From Acidobacteriota bacterium (GTDB lineage Bacteria > Acidobacteriota > Thermoanaerobaculia > Multivoradales > JBCCEF01), in contig JBCCEF010000005.1 in NCBI GenBank assembly GCA_039030395.1, positions 1 through 64,000 of the forward strand: a DNA stretch of 64,000 nucleotides, given 5' to 3'. The number at the start of each line of letters is the position of its first letter. Within the stretch, counting starts at the first letter, position 1. Shown here piece after piece: positions 1 to 9,037 of this stretch. The translations under genes and the position numbers were made by a program. Under the pieces are notes generated by a model. It worked only from the letters and a program-made list of their open reading frames with translations. It was not told the DNA's origin and searched no databases.

Positions 1-1
1 T

Positions 2-979
2 TTCCAGGTCGGCGCCGGCGCCAACAACAAGAACGTCGCCTTCGGCGCCTCCGGCTGGTTCGACTGGAACGTCACCTCCCAGCCGACCGCCGGACCGAAG
101 CTGGAGGTGACCGGCCAGGGTGACTTCAATGTCGACCTGGGCTTTGACTGCGAGCCGGTCTGCGCCGGCGACGGCAAAGTGAAGGACTCGTTCAAGCAGC
201 GGTCGTACTCGAACAACGACGGTCCCGACAGCTGGGACGGTCCGTGGATCGAGGACGACGTGGCGGGCGCGGGTCCGAACTCCGGCAACGTGTGGATCGA
301 CAACGGGTTCCTGTTCCTGAACGATCAGCCGGATACCGGCACCGAGCCGAGCATCGCGCGCCAGGTCAACCTGGACGGCGCCCAGTCGGCGACGCTACGC
401 TTCGCCTTCGACACCGGTCACGGGGTCGATCCGAGCGATGCGGTGACGGTCGAGGTGTCGAACGACGGTGGCGCGACCTGGACGGTGTTGGAGGTGATCA
501 CCGGCATCTCGGGGGCGGTGGAGGAGAGCCGTACCTTCGACATTTCCGGCCACATTTCGGCCAACACCCAAGTGCGGTTCCGGGTGACCAATCTCTACGG
601 CGGTAGCAATGAGTTCTTCTGCCTGCGCTTCGTGGAGATCACCTATTCCTGCGATCCGCCGGTGCAGCACCCCTGCCCCGGCTGCGATCACTACAACGGA
701 AGCCTGAAGAATTCCGGTGACTACGACCTGCATCCGGATGGCACCTACTACTACGCCAATGCCGGCACCCATCGCGGTGTCCTCGAAGGTCCCGCTGGAT
801 CGGACTTCGAGCTCGAGCTCTACCGCTGGAACGGCAACGGTTGGTCGCGAGTGGACGGGTCTTGGGAAAGCGGCTCGTCCGAAGAGATCAACTACAACGG
901 CAGTTCCGGCTACTACATCTGGATGATCGAATCGTATTCCGGTGGTGGTAGCTACGATTTCTGGCTCGACTCCCCCTAA
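2..979 (+). CDS. Secreted protein with C-terminal PPC-like domain (5' truncated)
   Basis: The reading frame is open from the left edge of the window, so the N-terminus and any catalytic domain are missing. The visible part (about 325 residues) has a jelly-roll-like segment beginning near GDGKVKDSF, and a C-terminal module of about 100 residues rich in Tyr, Gly and Asn (YYYANAGTHRGVL, then LELYRWNGNGW). From family knowledge, that module resembles the pre-peptidase C-terminal-like tails of secreted trypsin/streptogrisin-type proteases. The Cys pairs fit an extracytoplasmic protein. The protein is probably exported, but its activity cannot be told from this fragment. A strong terminator follows the TAA stop. 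Confidence 0.6.
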   Translation, partial: FQVGAGANNKNVAFGASGWFDWNVTSQPTAGPKLEVTGQGDFNVDLGFDCEPVCAGDGKVKDSFKQRSYSNNDGPDSWDGPWIEDDVAGAGPNSGNVWIDNGFLFLNDQPDTGTEPSIARQVNLDGAQSATLRFAFDTGHGVDPSDAVTVEVSNDGGATWTVLEVITGISGAVEESRTFDISGHISANTQVRFRVTNLYGGSNEFFCLRFVEITYSCDPPVQHPCPGCDHYNGSLKNSGDYDLHPDGTYYYANAGTHRGVLEGPAGSDFELELYRWNGNGWSRVDGSWESGSSEEINYNGSSGYYIWMIESYSGGGSYDFWLDSP

Positions 980-1006
980 GGTATAGAGTCAGCAGTCGTT
1001 GCCAGG

Positions 1007-1039
1007 CGGCGGGTCCCGGACGGGGCCCGCCGTTTTCTT
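1007..1039 (+). terminator. Rho-independent terminator
   Basis: An 11-bp GC-rich stem (1007-1017 with 1022-1032, one G-T wobble) has a 4-nt loop and is followed directly by TTTTCTT. It lies 28 nt after the stop of the secreted protein gene and should end its transcript. Confidence 0.85.
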
Positions 1040-1083
1040 ATGGCCGGCACTGAATCGCCTGATCCGCCCGGTGCCACCCGAAT

Positions 1084-1224
1084 GTCGGTGGTGGAATGTC
1101 GGTGGTGGTGGTGCTCGGTGGTGCAAGGTCGGTGGTGGTGCCGCCCGAAGGTCGGTGGTGGTGCCGCCCGAAGGTCGGTGGTGGTGCTGAATCGCTCGGT
1201 GCCACCCGAATGTCGGTGGTGGGA
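1084..1224. repeat. GC-rich tandem repeat, 23-bp unit
   Basis: Unit AAGGTCGGTGGTGGTGCCG plus CCCG occurs at 1125-1147 and 1148-1170, then partly at 1171-1187. The core GTCGGTGGTG recurs at 1084, 1098, 1129, 1152, 1174 and 1212. The array is bracketed by near-identical direct repeats around GGTGCCACCCGAATGTCGG (1070 and 1199). No spacer structure and no supported gene are present; 1040-1312 holds nothing else that I recognise. Confidence 0.75.
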
Positions 1225-1312
1225 ATTCGACGGCACTGGGCGCCCAGGCCCCTAGATAGGACAGCTCTGACAAGCGCTGAAATCATGCGCAGAGCGCATC
1301 TTCGGTAGGCTG

Positions 1313-3073
1313 CTAGAGCCCAATGACGCGAATGACCTCTTCGACCGTGGTCTGGCCCTCGGCGAGTTTGCGCAGGGCGGCTTGGCGGAGGGTTTTCATG
1401 CCGCGCTGGACCGAGTCGCGCTTGATCTCGGCGGAGTCAGTTCCGGCGATGATCAGTTCCTGGACCTTCTCGTCGATCGGTAGAATCTCGAAAATCCCCG
1501 TGCGGCCGAGGTAGCCGGTGCCGCGGCACTCGAAGCAACCGGAGCCTTCTTTGACCCGCACGCGGCGGTTCTCCGGCACCGTCAAGCGCAGGCTGGCGAC
1601 CTCTTCGTTGGTCAGGTGGCGGTCCGCGATGCAGTGCGGGCAGATCTTGCGCATCAGCCGCTGGGCCATGGTGCCGATCAGCGTTGAGCTGATCAGGAAG
1701 TGTTCCACGCCGAGATCGGCCAGGCGGGAGATCGACGAAGCGGCATCGTTGGTGTGCAGGGTGGAGAGCACCAGGTGGCCCGTCAAGGCGGCCTGGATCG
1801 CGTACTGCGCCGTTTCCGGGTCGCGGATCTCCCCGACCATGATGACGTCCGGATCCTGGCGCAGGATGTGCCGCAGGGCAGCCGAAAAGGTCACTCCGGC
1901 CTTCGGCTGGACGGCCGTCTGGTTGAAGGCTTCGTGCACCATCTCGATGGGATCTTCGATGGTGGTGATGTTGATCTCGGAGTTGCCGATCTGGCTCAAT
2001 GCCGAGTAGAGGGTGGTGGTTTTGCCGGAGCCCGTCGGTCCGGTGACCAGGATGATGCCGTGGGGCCGGCTGATGAACTCCTCGAAGAGGAGCAATTCTT
2101 CCGAGTAGAAGCCCAATCCCGACAGTTCCTGGGTGAGGATCTCCGGGTCGAAAATGCGCATCACCGCCTTTTCGCCGAAGGCCACTGGCAGCGTCGAGGT
2201 CCGTAGTTCGACCTCCCGACCGTCGCGCAGGGTCTTCACCCGGCCGTCCTGTGGCCGCCGCTTTTCGGCGATGTCCAGCCGCGACATGGTCTTGATGCGG
2301 CTGACCACTGCTTTGTGCACCACCCCCGGCATCTTCTGGATGTCGTGCAGCACACCGTCGATGCGGAAGCGGATGAGGCTCTCGTCGCGCTTTGGTTCGA
2401 CGTGGATGTCGCTCGCCCGCGAGTCGAAAGCGTGTTGCAGCATGAACTCCACGGCGTTGACCACATGCTGGTCGCTGGACTCGATCTCCGTGTCGCTCTT
2501 CATGCGGACGAGCTGTTCGAGATTGCCCAGATCGATCCCGCCGCGCAGATCCCGCTCCGCCCGCTTTACCGAATGGCGCAGGCCGTAGAACTCGGTGATC
2601 GCCTTCAAGATGTCCGGCTCCGAGGCCACCACCACTTCGATCTCCCGGCCGGCGAGGCGCCGGAAGGAGTCCAATCCTTCGATGTCGTAGGGGTTGGCGC
2701 AGGCCAGCCGCAGGCGGCCGTTGGTCATCGCCAGGGGAAGCATGCGGTGCCGTTTGGCGAAGGGCCGCGACATCTTGTTTTCAATCAGATCCGCGTCGAG
2801 GCCGAGGGCGTCGATGCGCACGTGATCGAGGCCCGCGTCGGCGGCGATCGCCTCGGCGATTTCCTGCTCGCCGAGCTGGCTGCCGCTCGTCTGGTCGCGC
2901 AGCTTGAGGCGCTGTACCAGGTCGTAGGCAAAGGCCTTCTGTTCGTAGCTTTTGGCGGACCGCAGGCGGTTCGGCAGCAGCTTCGCTTCGGTCTTGATCT
3001 GCTGCCCATGCTCGGGCGAGATCCGGCTCTGGCGAACCAGAATGTCGGCGACGAGATCCGGCGTGAGGCTCAT
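1313..3073 (-). CDS. GspE/PilB-family secretion or pilus assembly ATPase
   Basis: This is a cytoplasmic hexameric ATPase that powers type II secretion or type IV pilus extension. It has 586 residues, normal for the family. An MshEN-type N-terminal domain covers roughly residues 1-165. The AAA-like motor carries Walker A GPTGSGKT (345-352), the Asp box around TIEDPIE (371-377), Walker B DVIMVGEIRD (409-418) and His box LSTLHTND (436-443). Four cysteines (478, 481, 513, 516) form the C-terminal zinc site. No other pilus or secretion genes are nearby, so GspE and PilB cannot be separated. The gene stands alone on the - strand. Its TAG stop lies in a CTGCTAG motif like the one seen at the ends of the composite repeats further along. 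Confidence 0.92.
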   Translation of the reverse strand: MSLTPDLVADILVRQSRISPEHGQQIKTEAKLLPNRLRSAKSYEQKAFAYDLVQRLKLRDQTSGSQLGEQEIAEAIAADAGLDHVRIDALGLDADLIENKMSRPFAKRHRMLPLAMTNGRLRLACANPYDIEGLDSFRRLAGREIEVVVASEPDILKAITEFYGLRHSVKRAERDLRGGIDLGNLEQLVRMKSDTEIESSDQHVVNAVEFMLQHAFDSRASDIHVEPKRDESLIRFRIDGVLHDIQKMPGVVHKAVVSRIKTMSRLDIAEKRRPQDGRVKTLRDGREVELRTSTLPVAFGEKAVMRIFDPEILTQELSGLGFYSEELLLFEEFISRPHGIILVTGPTGSGKTTTLYSALSQIGNSEINITTIEDPIEMVHEAFNQTAVQPKAGVTFSAALRHILRQDPDVIMVGEIRDPETAQYAIQAALTGHLVLSTLHTNDAASSISRLADLGVEHFLISSTLIGTMAQRLMRKICPHCIADRHLTNEEVASLRLTVPENRRVRVKEGSGCFECRGTGYLGRTGIFEILPIDEKVQELIIAGTDSAEIKRDSVQRGMKTLRQAALRKLAEGQTTVEEVIRVIGL

Positions 3074-3097
3074 GAGAAATCCAGCATAGCAGGAGCG

Positions 3098-4006
3098 TTA
3101 GAGCGCTCTCTGCACCGGCTGGGCGGATGCCTGCAGGGCGTGGCCATCGCGAGCCGGGGCCGAGCGGTGTAGCGCCTCCTCCAGGGACATCTTCGGAAAC
3201 ACCTCCAACGCTCCTCCATCGGTGGCGTCGAGGATCTGGCGGCCCTCGGCGACATAGGCCGATCTTGCCGCTTCGTAGAAGCGCTCCGAACCGGCGAGGT
3301 TGGGCAAGTGCCAGCGAACGCCATAGCCGAAGTAGTCCGGGGCGAAGTGGTCGCGGTCCTCGCCCTCTAGGCGAACCTCCCGCATCGCCGGACCGCGGGT
3401 GCCGAAACGGTGATCCACGCCGATCAGGATGACCGTCTGGAAGCCGAGGTAGAAGGCGGCTTGGAGGGCGGCCATGGTCACCGTGTAGCCGAGGGTCCAG
3501 CCGGTCAGCAGGTCGCGATGGAAGCGCATCGACGGAGCCTCCGGCAGGAAGACCGTTTGGGAATCCGGAGGGACGAATCGCCGTCCCGCTCGCCAGTCGA
3601 GCAGCTTGAGGCCCGGCAGGTCGATCATTTCGCGATGGAACTGCTCGAGAACCAGGCTGTTCACGCAGCAGTAGACCGAAGGAGAGAAGCCCATCTCCTC
3701 CTTCAGCAAGTAGATCCTGTTGGTGCCGAAGGTGAACTCGTCGCGCACCTTGCTCCAGTCCGTCTTTCGGAGGCTGGGACCATTGCCCATGATGACCGCG
3801 CGCCGCCCGGAGTATTGGTTGCGTCGGGGAGCGAGCACGCGGACGGCATGAGCCTGGCCCATCGGGCTGCGTCGCCAGGCGGCCGTCGCCGGCCAGTGGG
3901 ACGCCTGCCGGTACAGCGCCTTGGTGGCGGGCGGGAGGCGTTCGTAGAACGTCCGCAATCGCGACGAGCGGACGCGGTTCCAACTACGGGCGAAAAAATG
4001 TCGCAT
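3098..4006 (-). CDS. DUF115/GT42-like protein with GNGPS motif (putative glycosyltransferase)
   Basis: A 302-residue protein with VIMGNGPSL near residue 70, then FGTNRIY and, later, ILIGVDHRF. Family knowledge: this GNGPS plus Asn layout is shared by the DUF115/MptE-like fold and by CMP-sialic-acid-dependent GT42 sialyltransferases. The C-terminal half ends in a charged region with no membrane segment. It lies next to the glycan operon and diverges from the GT2 gene at 4151. A CMP-sugar synthetase homologue 2 kb away makes a CMP-sugar donor plausible, but the substrate is inferred. It could also be a nucleotide or pterin-binding enzyme without transferase activity. Confidence 0.6.
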   Translation of the reverse strand: MRHFFARSWNRVRSSRLRTFYERLPPATKALYRQASHWPATAAWRRSPMGQAHAVRVLAPRRNQYSGRRAVIMGNGPSLRKTDWSKVRDEFTFGTNRIYLLKEEMGFSPSVYCCVNSLVLEQFHREMIDLPGLKLLDWRAGRRFVPPDSQTVFLPEAPSMRFHRDLLTGWTLGYTVTMAALQAAFYLGFQTVILIGVDHRFGTRGPAMREVRLEGEDRDHFAPDYFGYGVRWHLPNLAGSERFYEAARSAYVAEGRQILDATDGGALEVFPKMSLEEALHRSAPARDGHALQASAQPVQRAL

Positions 4007-4150
4007 CGGCCAGATGGGTCGGTCGGAAGGTCGGCACCGTCGAAAAGCCTACGGCGCTCGGGAGATCTGCTAGGGTTGGCAGGTCAGGAATCTTTACCAT
4101 CCTCCGACGAATCGAGTGACATCCATAATCCCGGGACCGCACCCTCTGGT

Positions 4151-5203
4151 ATGACCCTCTGCACCGAAACGGACCCAGAATCCAAGAAGCCCCGCTGCTC
4201 CGTCGTTGTTCGCTGCTACAACGAGGAGCGCCATATCGGCAGGTTGCTCAGGGGCATCATGGAGCAGACCATCGACGATGTACAGATCGTGGTGGTCGAT
4301 TCCGGCTCGACCGATCGTACCGTCGAAGTTGCAGGTCATTATCCCATAGATCTCGTGCGGATTCGGAAAGAAGACTTTTCTTTCGGCTTCTCTCTCAACG
4401 CCGGCATTCATGCCGCTCGCGCCGACATCGTGGTGCTCGCCAGCGCCCATGTTTTCCCCACCTATCGGGACTGGCTGGAACGGTTGATCGCCCCCTTCGA
4501 AGATTCTCAGGTGGCGTTGACCTACGGCAAGCAGCGCGGCAACGAACAGACCCGCTTTTCGGAAGAGCGGATTTTTAGAGGCTGGTTCCCGGAGACCTCG
4601 GATCCCTGGCAGAGCGATCCCTTCTGCAACAATGCGAACGCCGCTATTCGGCGTTCGGTGTGGCAGGAGATCCCCTACGACGAGAGCCTCACCGGCCTCG
4701 AAGATCTCGCCTGGGGCAAGCAGGCTCTAGCCCAAGGCTACCGAATCGCCTATGTCGCCGAAGCCGAGATCATCCACGTGCACGAGGAAACCTCGGCGCA
4801 GATCTTCCGCCGCTACGAGCGGGAGGCGATGGCCTTGAATGCCATCTACTCGGATTCCCGTTTCTCCTTCGGCAGTTTTCTGCGCCTGGCGAGCCACAAT
4901 ATCTGGAGCGATTGGGTGGCGGCGGCGCGCGCCGGCCGGCTGTTCGGCAACTTGTTCGACGTCGCTCGCTTTCGGGTTCTCCAGTTCTGGGGTACCTATT
5001 GGGGTTTTCGTCAACCCGATGAGGTCAGTGAGCAGCTGCGCATGCGGTTCTACTATCCGCCGGCAACGGCTCCGCGACGAATCGAGCCGGAGCCCCGGCG
5101 GCCCGACGCCACTCCGGTCGACTATGTTCTGACCGGTTCGCAAAGCGGTAAGACCAAGTCGTTGCCCGAGCGGTCGGAGATCCGGACCCTGGCGCGGGAA
5201 TGA
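4151..5203 (+). CDS. Glycosyltransferase family 2
   Basis: A 350-residue cytoplasmic GT-A enzyme. SVVVRCYNEERHI opens the nucleotide-binding fold and VVDSGSTDRT follows about 40 residues later; the acceptor-side segment carries GLEDLAWGKQAL. It should add one sugar from a nucleotide donor to a growing glycan. The open frame extends upstream to 3410, but that part is antisense to the preceding gene; the ATG at 4151 begins just before the conserved domain and is the likely start. It heads a seven-gene run and overlaps the next gene by 4 nt (ATGA). Confidence 0.88.
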   Translation: MTLCTETDPESKKPRCSVVVRCYNEERHIGRLLRGIMEQTIDDVQIVVVDSGSTDRTVEVAGHYPIDLVRIRKEDFSFGFSLNAGIHAARADIVVLASAHVFPTYRDWLERLIAPFEDSQVALTYGKQRGNEQTRFSEERIFRGWFPETSDPWQSDPFCNNANAAIRRSVWQEIPYDESLTGLEDLAWGKQALAQGYRIAYVAEAEIIHVHEETSAQIFRRYEREAMALNAIYSDSRFSFGSFLRLASHNIWSDWVAAARAGRLFGNLFDVARFRVLQFWGTYWGFRQPDEVSEQLRMRFYYPPATAPRRIEPEPRRPDATPVDYVLTGSQSGKTKSLPERSEIRTLARE

Positions 5204-5832
5204 TCGACATCTCCGTCCCCCTCGACGCCGGGCTTCCCCTGTGGCCGGGGAGTCCGGGATACCGGATTTCCTCACTGGCAGCCCTCGGATGTGACTCCGA
5301 TGCCAACGTTTCGCTGCTCGCCATGGATCTTCACACCGGCACCCACATCGACGCTCCGCGGCACTTCCTCGCCGACGGCGCGACGGTCGAAGAGATTGCG
5401 CTGGAAACCCTCGTCGGCCGCGCCTGGGTGGCCGAAGTGCCAACCCAGGGCGACATCGGTCCGACGGAACTCGACGCCTTGAGCCTGCCGCCGGGGATCG
5501 AACGGTTGCTGTTGCGGACTCCGAACTCGGCCCTTTGGAGCGAGCATCCGGGGGAGTTTCGGAAAGACTTCGCCGCCCTTTCCCTGGCAGGCGCCCACTG
5601 GATCGTCGAACGCGGCATTCGCCTCTTCGGCATCGACTATCTGTCGGTGCAGCGATTCGCCGACGGGCCGGAGACCCACCGGGTTCTGCTGCGCGCCGGC
5701 GTGGTGCTGCTGGAGAGTGTCAACCTGTCGGCGGTGAAGCCCGGTCCCTACGACCTGACCTGCCTTCCGTTATCCCTGATCGGCACCGAGGCGGCGCCGG
5801 CCCGAGCCATCCTTCGCCCTCTCGACCCCTAG
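5200..5832 (+). CDS. Cyclase-family protein (KynB-like metal-dependent hydrolase)
   Basis: A 210-residue member of the cyclase/kynurenine formamidase family, normal in length. The signature MDLHTGTHIDAPRHF (residues 46-60) supplies the His and Asp metal ligands, and FGIDYLSVQ and PGPYDLTCLPL are typical of the C-terminal half. Classical members hydrolyse N-formylkynurenine, but this copy sits inside a polysaccharide operon, translationally coupled to the GT2 gene in front and 10 nt before a CMP-sugar synthetase-like gene. It more likely acts on a sugar acid or lactone precursor; that role is inferred from position only. Confidence 0.82.
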   Translation: MIDISVPLDAGLPLWPGSPGYRISSLAALGCDSDANVSLLAMDLHTGTHIDAPRHFLADGATVEEIALETLVGRAWVAEVPTQGDIGPTELDALSLPPGIERLLLRTPNSALWSEHPGEFRKDFAALSLAGAHWIVERGIRLFGIDYLSVQRFADGPETHRVLLRAGVVLLESVNLSAVKPGPYDLTCLPLSLIGTEAAPARAILRPLDP

Positions 5833-5842
5833 AGAACAGATC

Positions 5843-6520
5843 ATGACGAAACCTCGAGTGGCGGCCATTGTCCCCATGCGCCACGACAGCGAGCGAGTGC
5901 CCGGCAAGAACTACCGCTCCTTCGCCGGACGGCCGCTGTACCACCGCATCGTCGAGACCCTGCTGGCCTGTGGCGCGATCGATCGCGTGGTGATCGATTC
6001 CGACAGCTCGCCGATGCTCGAAGAAGCGGCGCGGCTGTTTCCCTCGGTGACGCTCCTCGAGCGACCGGAGCACCTGCGAGATGGCGAAACGCCGATGAAC
6101 GACGTGCTGCTGAACACCACCGCGCAGGTCGAGTCGGAGCTCTATCTGCAGACCCACAGCACCAACCCGCTGCTGCGGGCCGACACCTTGGAGCGGGCCC
6201 TCACCGGCTTTCTGGACGTTTATCCCACCTATGACTCGCTGTTCGGCGTCACCCGCCTCCAGACTCGGCTGTGGGATCCTCTGGCCCGACCGATCAACCA
6301 CAACCCGGCGATCCTGCTGCGCACCCAGGATCTTCCTCCCGTTTACGAGGAAAACTCCTGCTTCTACGTTTTCGACCGCGATACCCTGTTGCGGCGCCAC
6401 AACCGGATCGGCGACCGCCCGATGCTGTTCGAGGTGCCGCGCAACGAGGCCTGGGACATCGATGAGGAAATCGATTTCGACGTTGCCGAGTTCCTGTTCA
6501 GCCGGAACCCGAAGGGATGA
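5843..6520 (+). CDS. Acylneuraminate/Kdo-type cytidylyltransferase
   Basis: A 225-residue enzyme of the NeuA/KdsB superfamily that transfers CMP from CTP to a 2-keto sugar acid or similar acid. AAIVPMRHDSERVPGKN at the N-terminus is the CTP-binding loop, and LQTHSTNPLLR, EENSCFYVF and the acidic WDIDEEIDFD near the C-terminus are conserved metal or substrate positions. Family members activate sialic, legionaminic, pseudaminic acid or Kdo. No NeuB or KdsA synthase is in the window, so the acid substrate is unknown. The gene overlaps the next by 4 nt. Confidence 0.88.
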   Translation: MTKPRVAAIVPMRHDSERVPGKNYRSFAGRPLYHRIVETLLACGAIDRVVIDSDSSPMLEEAARLFPSVTLLERPEHLRDGETPMNDVLLNTTAQVESELYLQTHSTNPLLRADTLERALTGFLDVYPTYDSLFGVTRLQTRLWDPLARPINHNPAILLRTQDLPPVYEENSCFYVFDRDTLLRRHNRIGDRPMLFEVPRNEAWDIDEEIDFDVAEFLFSRNPKG

Positions 6521-7467
6521 CCGTGGAGAAGCGCGCGCTCATTCTCTGCCTTCACCTGCAGCGACACCTCGACCGATTCCGCGGCCTGTTCGACGATCAC
6601 GGCATCGCGGTGGAGGCGCCGGAGGTAGAGCAGCAGATGCTGGCCGCCGAGCTGCTGCCGATCATCGGCCGGTTCGACGGCGTCATCGCCGGTGACGACG
6701 AATTCACCGCCGCCGTTCTGGAATCCGGTCGGCCGCGCCTGCGGGTGGTTTCGAAGTGGGGGGTCGGGGTCGACGGTATCGATCGGGAAGCCGCTCGGCG
6801 CCTCGGGATCGCCGTCTTCAACACGCCGGATGCCTTCGCCGACGAAGTCGCCGATGTGGTGATCGGGTACCTCGTCTTGCTCGCCCGGCGCCTCCACGAG
6901 ATCGACCGCTCGGTGCGCCAAGGCGGCTGGAGCAAACCCCAGGGAAGGTCTTTGCGGGGCAAGCGGCTGGGGGTGATCGGCGTCGGCAGCATCGGCCGGG
7001 CGGTGGTGCGTCGGGGTTGTGCCGTCGGCATGGAGGTGTGCGGCTTTGACACCGCCGAGATCGACGCCGAGTTTCGGCGCGAAACCGGCCTGTCGGTGCT
7101 CTCCCTCGACGAGCTGCTGGCGGAGAGCGATTTTGTTTCGCTCCACTGCCCTCTCACCCCGGCGACTCACCATTTGATCGACCGGGCCGCCCTGGCGCGG
7201 ATGCGGCCGGGGGCCTATCTGATCAACACCGGGCGCGGTCCGCTGGTCGATGAGGTGGCCATGGCGGAGGCCCTGCGAAGCCGGCATCTGGCCGGTGCCG
7301 CCCTCGACGTCTTCGAGCAGGAGCCGCTGCCCGCCGGCAGCCCGCTGCGCGACCTCGACGGCGTGATCTTGGGCAGCCACAACGCCTCGAACACGCTAGA
7401 GGCGGTTCAGCGGGTCAATCGGCTCTCCATCGACAATCTGCTGCGCGGCCTGGGGATCGAGCCGTGA
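6517..7467 (+). CDS. D-isomer-specific 2-hydroxyacid dehydrogenase
   Basis: A 316-residue NAD(P)-dependent dehydrogenase of the SerA/phosphoglycerate dehydrogenase type, without a regulatory ACT domain. The Rossmann motif LGVIGVGSIGRAV is near residue 150, the catalytic Arg lies in INTGRGPLVDE, Glu in FEQEPL, and the general acid His in SHNASNT near the C-terminus. It would interconvert a 2-keto acid and a D-2-hydroxy acid. Coupling to the cytidylyltransferase by ATGA and to the following SDR by GTGA suggests all three act on one precursor. The substrate is not evident. Confidence 0.88.
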   Translation: MTVEKRALILCLHLQRHLDRFRGLFDDHGIAVEAPEVEQQMLAAELLPIIGRFDGVIAGDDEFTAAVLESGRPRLRVVSKWGVGVDGIDREAARRLGIAVFNTPDAFADEVADVVIGYLVLLARRLHEIDRSVRQGGWSKPQGRSLRGKRLGVIGVGSIGRAVVRRGCAVGMEVCGFDTAEIDAEFRRETGLSVLSLDELLAESDFVSLHCPLTPATHHLIDRAALARMRPGAYLINTGRGPLVDEVAMAEALRSRHLAGAALDVFEQEPLPAGSPLRDLDGVILGSHNASNTLEAVQRVNRLSIDNLLRGLGIEP

Positions 7468-8216
7468 GTTCGCCGGTGGCCCTGGTGACCGGTGCGGCCC
7501 GGGGCATTGGCGCGGCGATTTCGGCCCTGCTGGCCGGCGAAGGGTGGCGGGTCGTCGCGGTGGATCGTCGGCCCGCCGAGGCGGTGCCAGAAGGGGGCCG
7601 CTGGTGGAGCGCCAACCTGCGAGACCCCCAAGACGTTCGCTCCCTCGCCGCGTCGGTGGCGGGCGAGGAGGGCCGCCTCGATCTGCTGGTCAACAACGCC
7701 GCCATCCAGGTGGCGGCGCCGCTCGAGGAGACCTCTGACGAAGCCTGGGACGAGGTGATGGAAATCAACCTGCGGGCCCCGTTTTTGCTCGTCCGCGAGG
7801 TCTGCCCGCTGCTGGCATCGAATGGCGGAGCGGTGGTCAACGTGGCCTCGGTCCACGCCCTCGCCACCTCCGTTTCGATGGCCGCCTATGCCGCCAGCAA
7901 GGGAGGCTTGGTGGCCCTCACCCGTGCCCTCGCGGTGGAACTCGCCCCGCGCCGTGTGCGCGTCAATGCGGTGCTGCCGGGGGCGGTCGATACGCCGATG
8001 CTCGAGGCCGGCCTGTCCCGAGGTCACCTCACCGCCGCGACCCTCGCCGAGGGTAAACGTCAGCTGGCGAGCCGTACCGTCGCCGGCCGCATCGGCTCTT
8101 CCGAAGAGATTGCTCAGGCGGTCCTCTTCCTAGCCGACACTGCACGCTCCGGTTTCATCACCGGCCAGACGCTGGTGGTCGATGGCGGGGCGACGGCGCG
8201 GTTGAGCACCGAGTGA
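7464..8216 (+). CDS. Short-chain dehydrogenase/reductase (SDR)
   Basis: A 250-residue classical SDR. It has the cofactor motif TGAARGIGAA near residue 8, NNAA near residue 75, active-site Ser in NVASVHA and YAASKGG as the YxxxK catalytic motif. The C-terminal TGQTLVVDGG is typical of FabG-like enzymes. It uses NAD(P)H to reduce or oxidise a hydroxyl/keto group. It starts with GTG overlapping the preceding stop and belongs to the glycan operon; a parallel is the SDR partner in legionaminic acid pathways. The actual substrate is unknown. Confidence 0.88.
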   Translation: MSSPVALVTGAARGIGAAISALLAGEGWRVVAVDRRPAEAVPEGGRWWSANLRDPQDVRSLAASVAGEEGRLDLLVNNAAIQVAAPLEETSDEAWDEVMEINLRAPFLLVREVCPLLASNGGAVVNVASVHALATSVSMAAYAASKGGLVALTRALAVELAPRRVRVNAVLPGAVDTPMLEAGLSRGHLTAATLAEGKRQLASRTVAGRIGSSEEIAQAVLFLADTARSGFITGQTLVVDGGATARLSTE

Positions 8217-8228
8217 GGAAGCGCACCG

Positions 8229-9032
8229 ATGGCTGACCTAGCCACAGCCACCGCCGGGCGCCGGCCGGGCACCTTCCGCCGCTACTTCGCCCTCATCCTG
8301 TACAAGACCTATACTGAACTGCGGGCCGAGGCGTCCCGGACGTACTTCGGCTACGTCTGGTGGGTGGTGGAACCGGTGCTCTCGATGAGCGTTTACTACT
8401 TCGTGTTCGAGTACCTGTTCCGCCAGGGGACGGCGAATTTTGGCCTGTTTCTGATCATCGGGTTGATCCCCTGGCGCTGGTTCTCCACCAGCATCACCCA
8501 CGGGTCCAGCGCGTTGATCCAGTCGCGCGCCTTGATGAAACAGGTGTATCTGCCGAAGGTGGTCCTTCCGTTGGTCACCCTGGCCAGCAACACCTTCAAA
8601 TTCTTGGTGGTCTTTGCCCTGCTGATCGCGTTTCTCTGGCTGATGGGATTTGCGCCAGGTCCTCAGTACCTCGCGCTGGTGGCGGTGATTCTGGTGCAGG
8701 GGCTGTTGGTGGGGGGACTGACCTTGTTGGCGGCCGCTGTCACCCCGTTCGTTCCCGACCTGCGGGTGTTGCTGGACAATTTTCTGCGCTTGCTCTTCTT
8801 TGTCTCGGGCATCTTTCACGACATCGATGTGCTGGGCGGCAAGGCCGAGTCTTTACTGCGCCTCAACCCTCTCACCTGGTTGACCGAGGCGTACCGCGAG
8901 ATTCTGCTGCACAGGCAGTGGCCGGATTTTGAAGCGCTGCTGTGGATCGGCGCGTGCAGCGCGGTGGTTTTGTTCCTCGCCGAGCGGCTGATCCGGCGTT
9001 TCGAGTTCGTGTACCCGAAGCTGAGTCGTTGA
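8229..9032 (+). CDS. ABC-2 type polysaccharide export permease (KpsM/Wzm-like)
   Basis: A 267-residue inner-membrane protein with about six hydrophobic segments (for example near residues 50-70, 110-135, 145-170, 180-205 and 237-255). TYFGYVWWVVEPVL and the sequence around FLIIGLIPWRWF match polysaccharide ABC permeases. It forms the channel subunit that carries the finished glycan across the inner membrane. The gene lies 12 nt after the SDR and 5 nt before its ATPase partner. Length matches KpsM/Wzm proteins. Confidence 0.9.
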   Translation: MADLATATAGRRPGTFRRYFALILYKTYTELRAEASRTYFGYVWWVVEPVLSMSVYYFVFEYLFRQGTANFGLFLIIGLIPWRWFSTSITHGSSALIQSRALMKQVYLPKVVLPLVTLASNTFKFLVVFALLIAFLWLMGFAPGPQYLALVAVILVQGLLVGGLTLLAAAVTPFVPDLRVLLDNFLRLLFFVSGIFHDIDVLGGKAESLLRLNPLTWLTEAYREILLHRQWPDFEALLWIGACSAVVLFLAERLIRRFEFVYPKLSR

Positions 9033-9037
9033 CTTCG

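Noticed and set aside
1084-1224. CRISPR-like array
   Set aside because: Units are contiguous without spacers and there are no cas genes.
3410-4150. Upstream extension of the GT2 gene
   Set aside because: This part overlaps the opposite-strand DUF115 gene and shows no conserved sequence; ATG 4151 fits the GT2 domain.
5200-5832. kynB, tryptophan catabolism
   Set aside because: Family match only; the glycan operon context and absence of kynurenine genes argue against the name.
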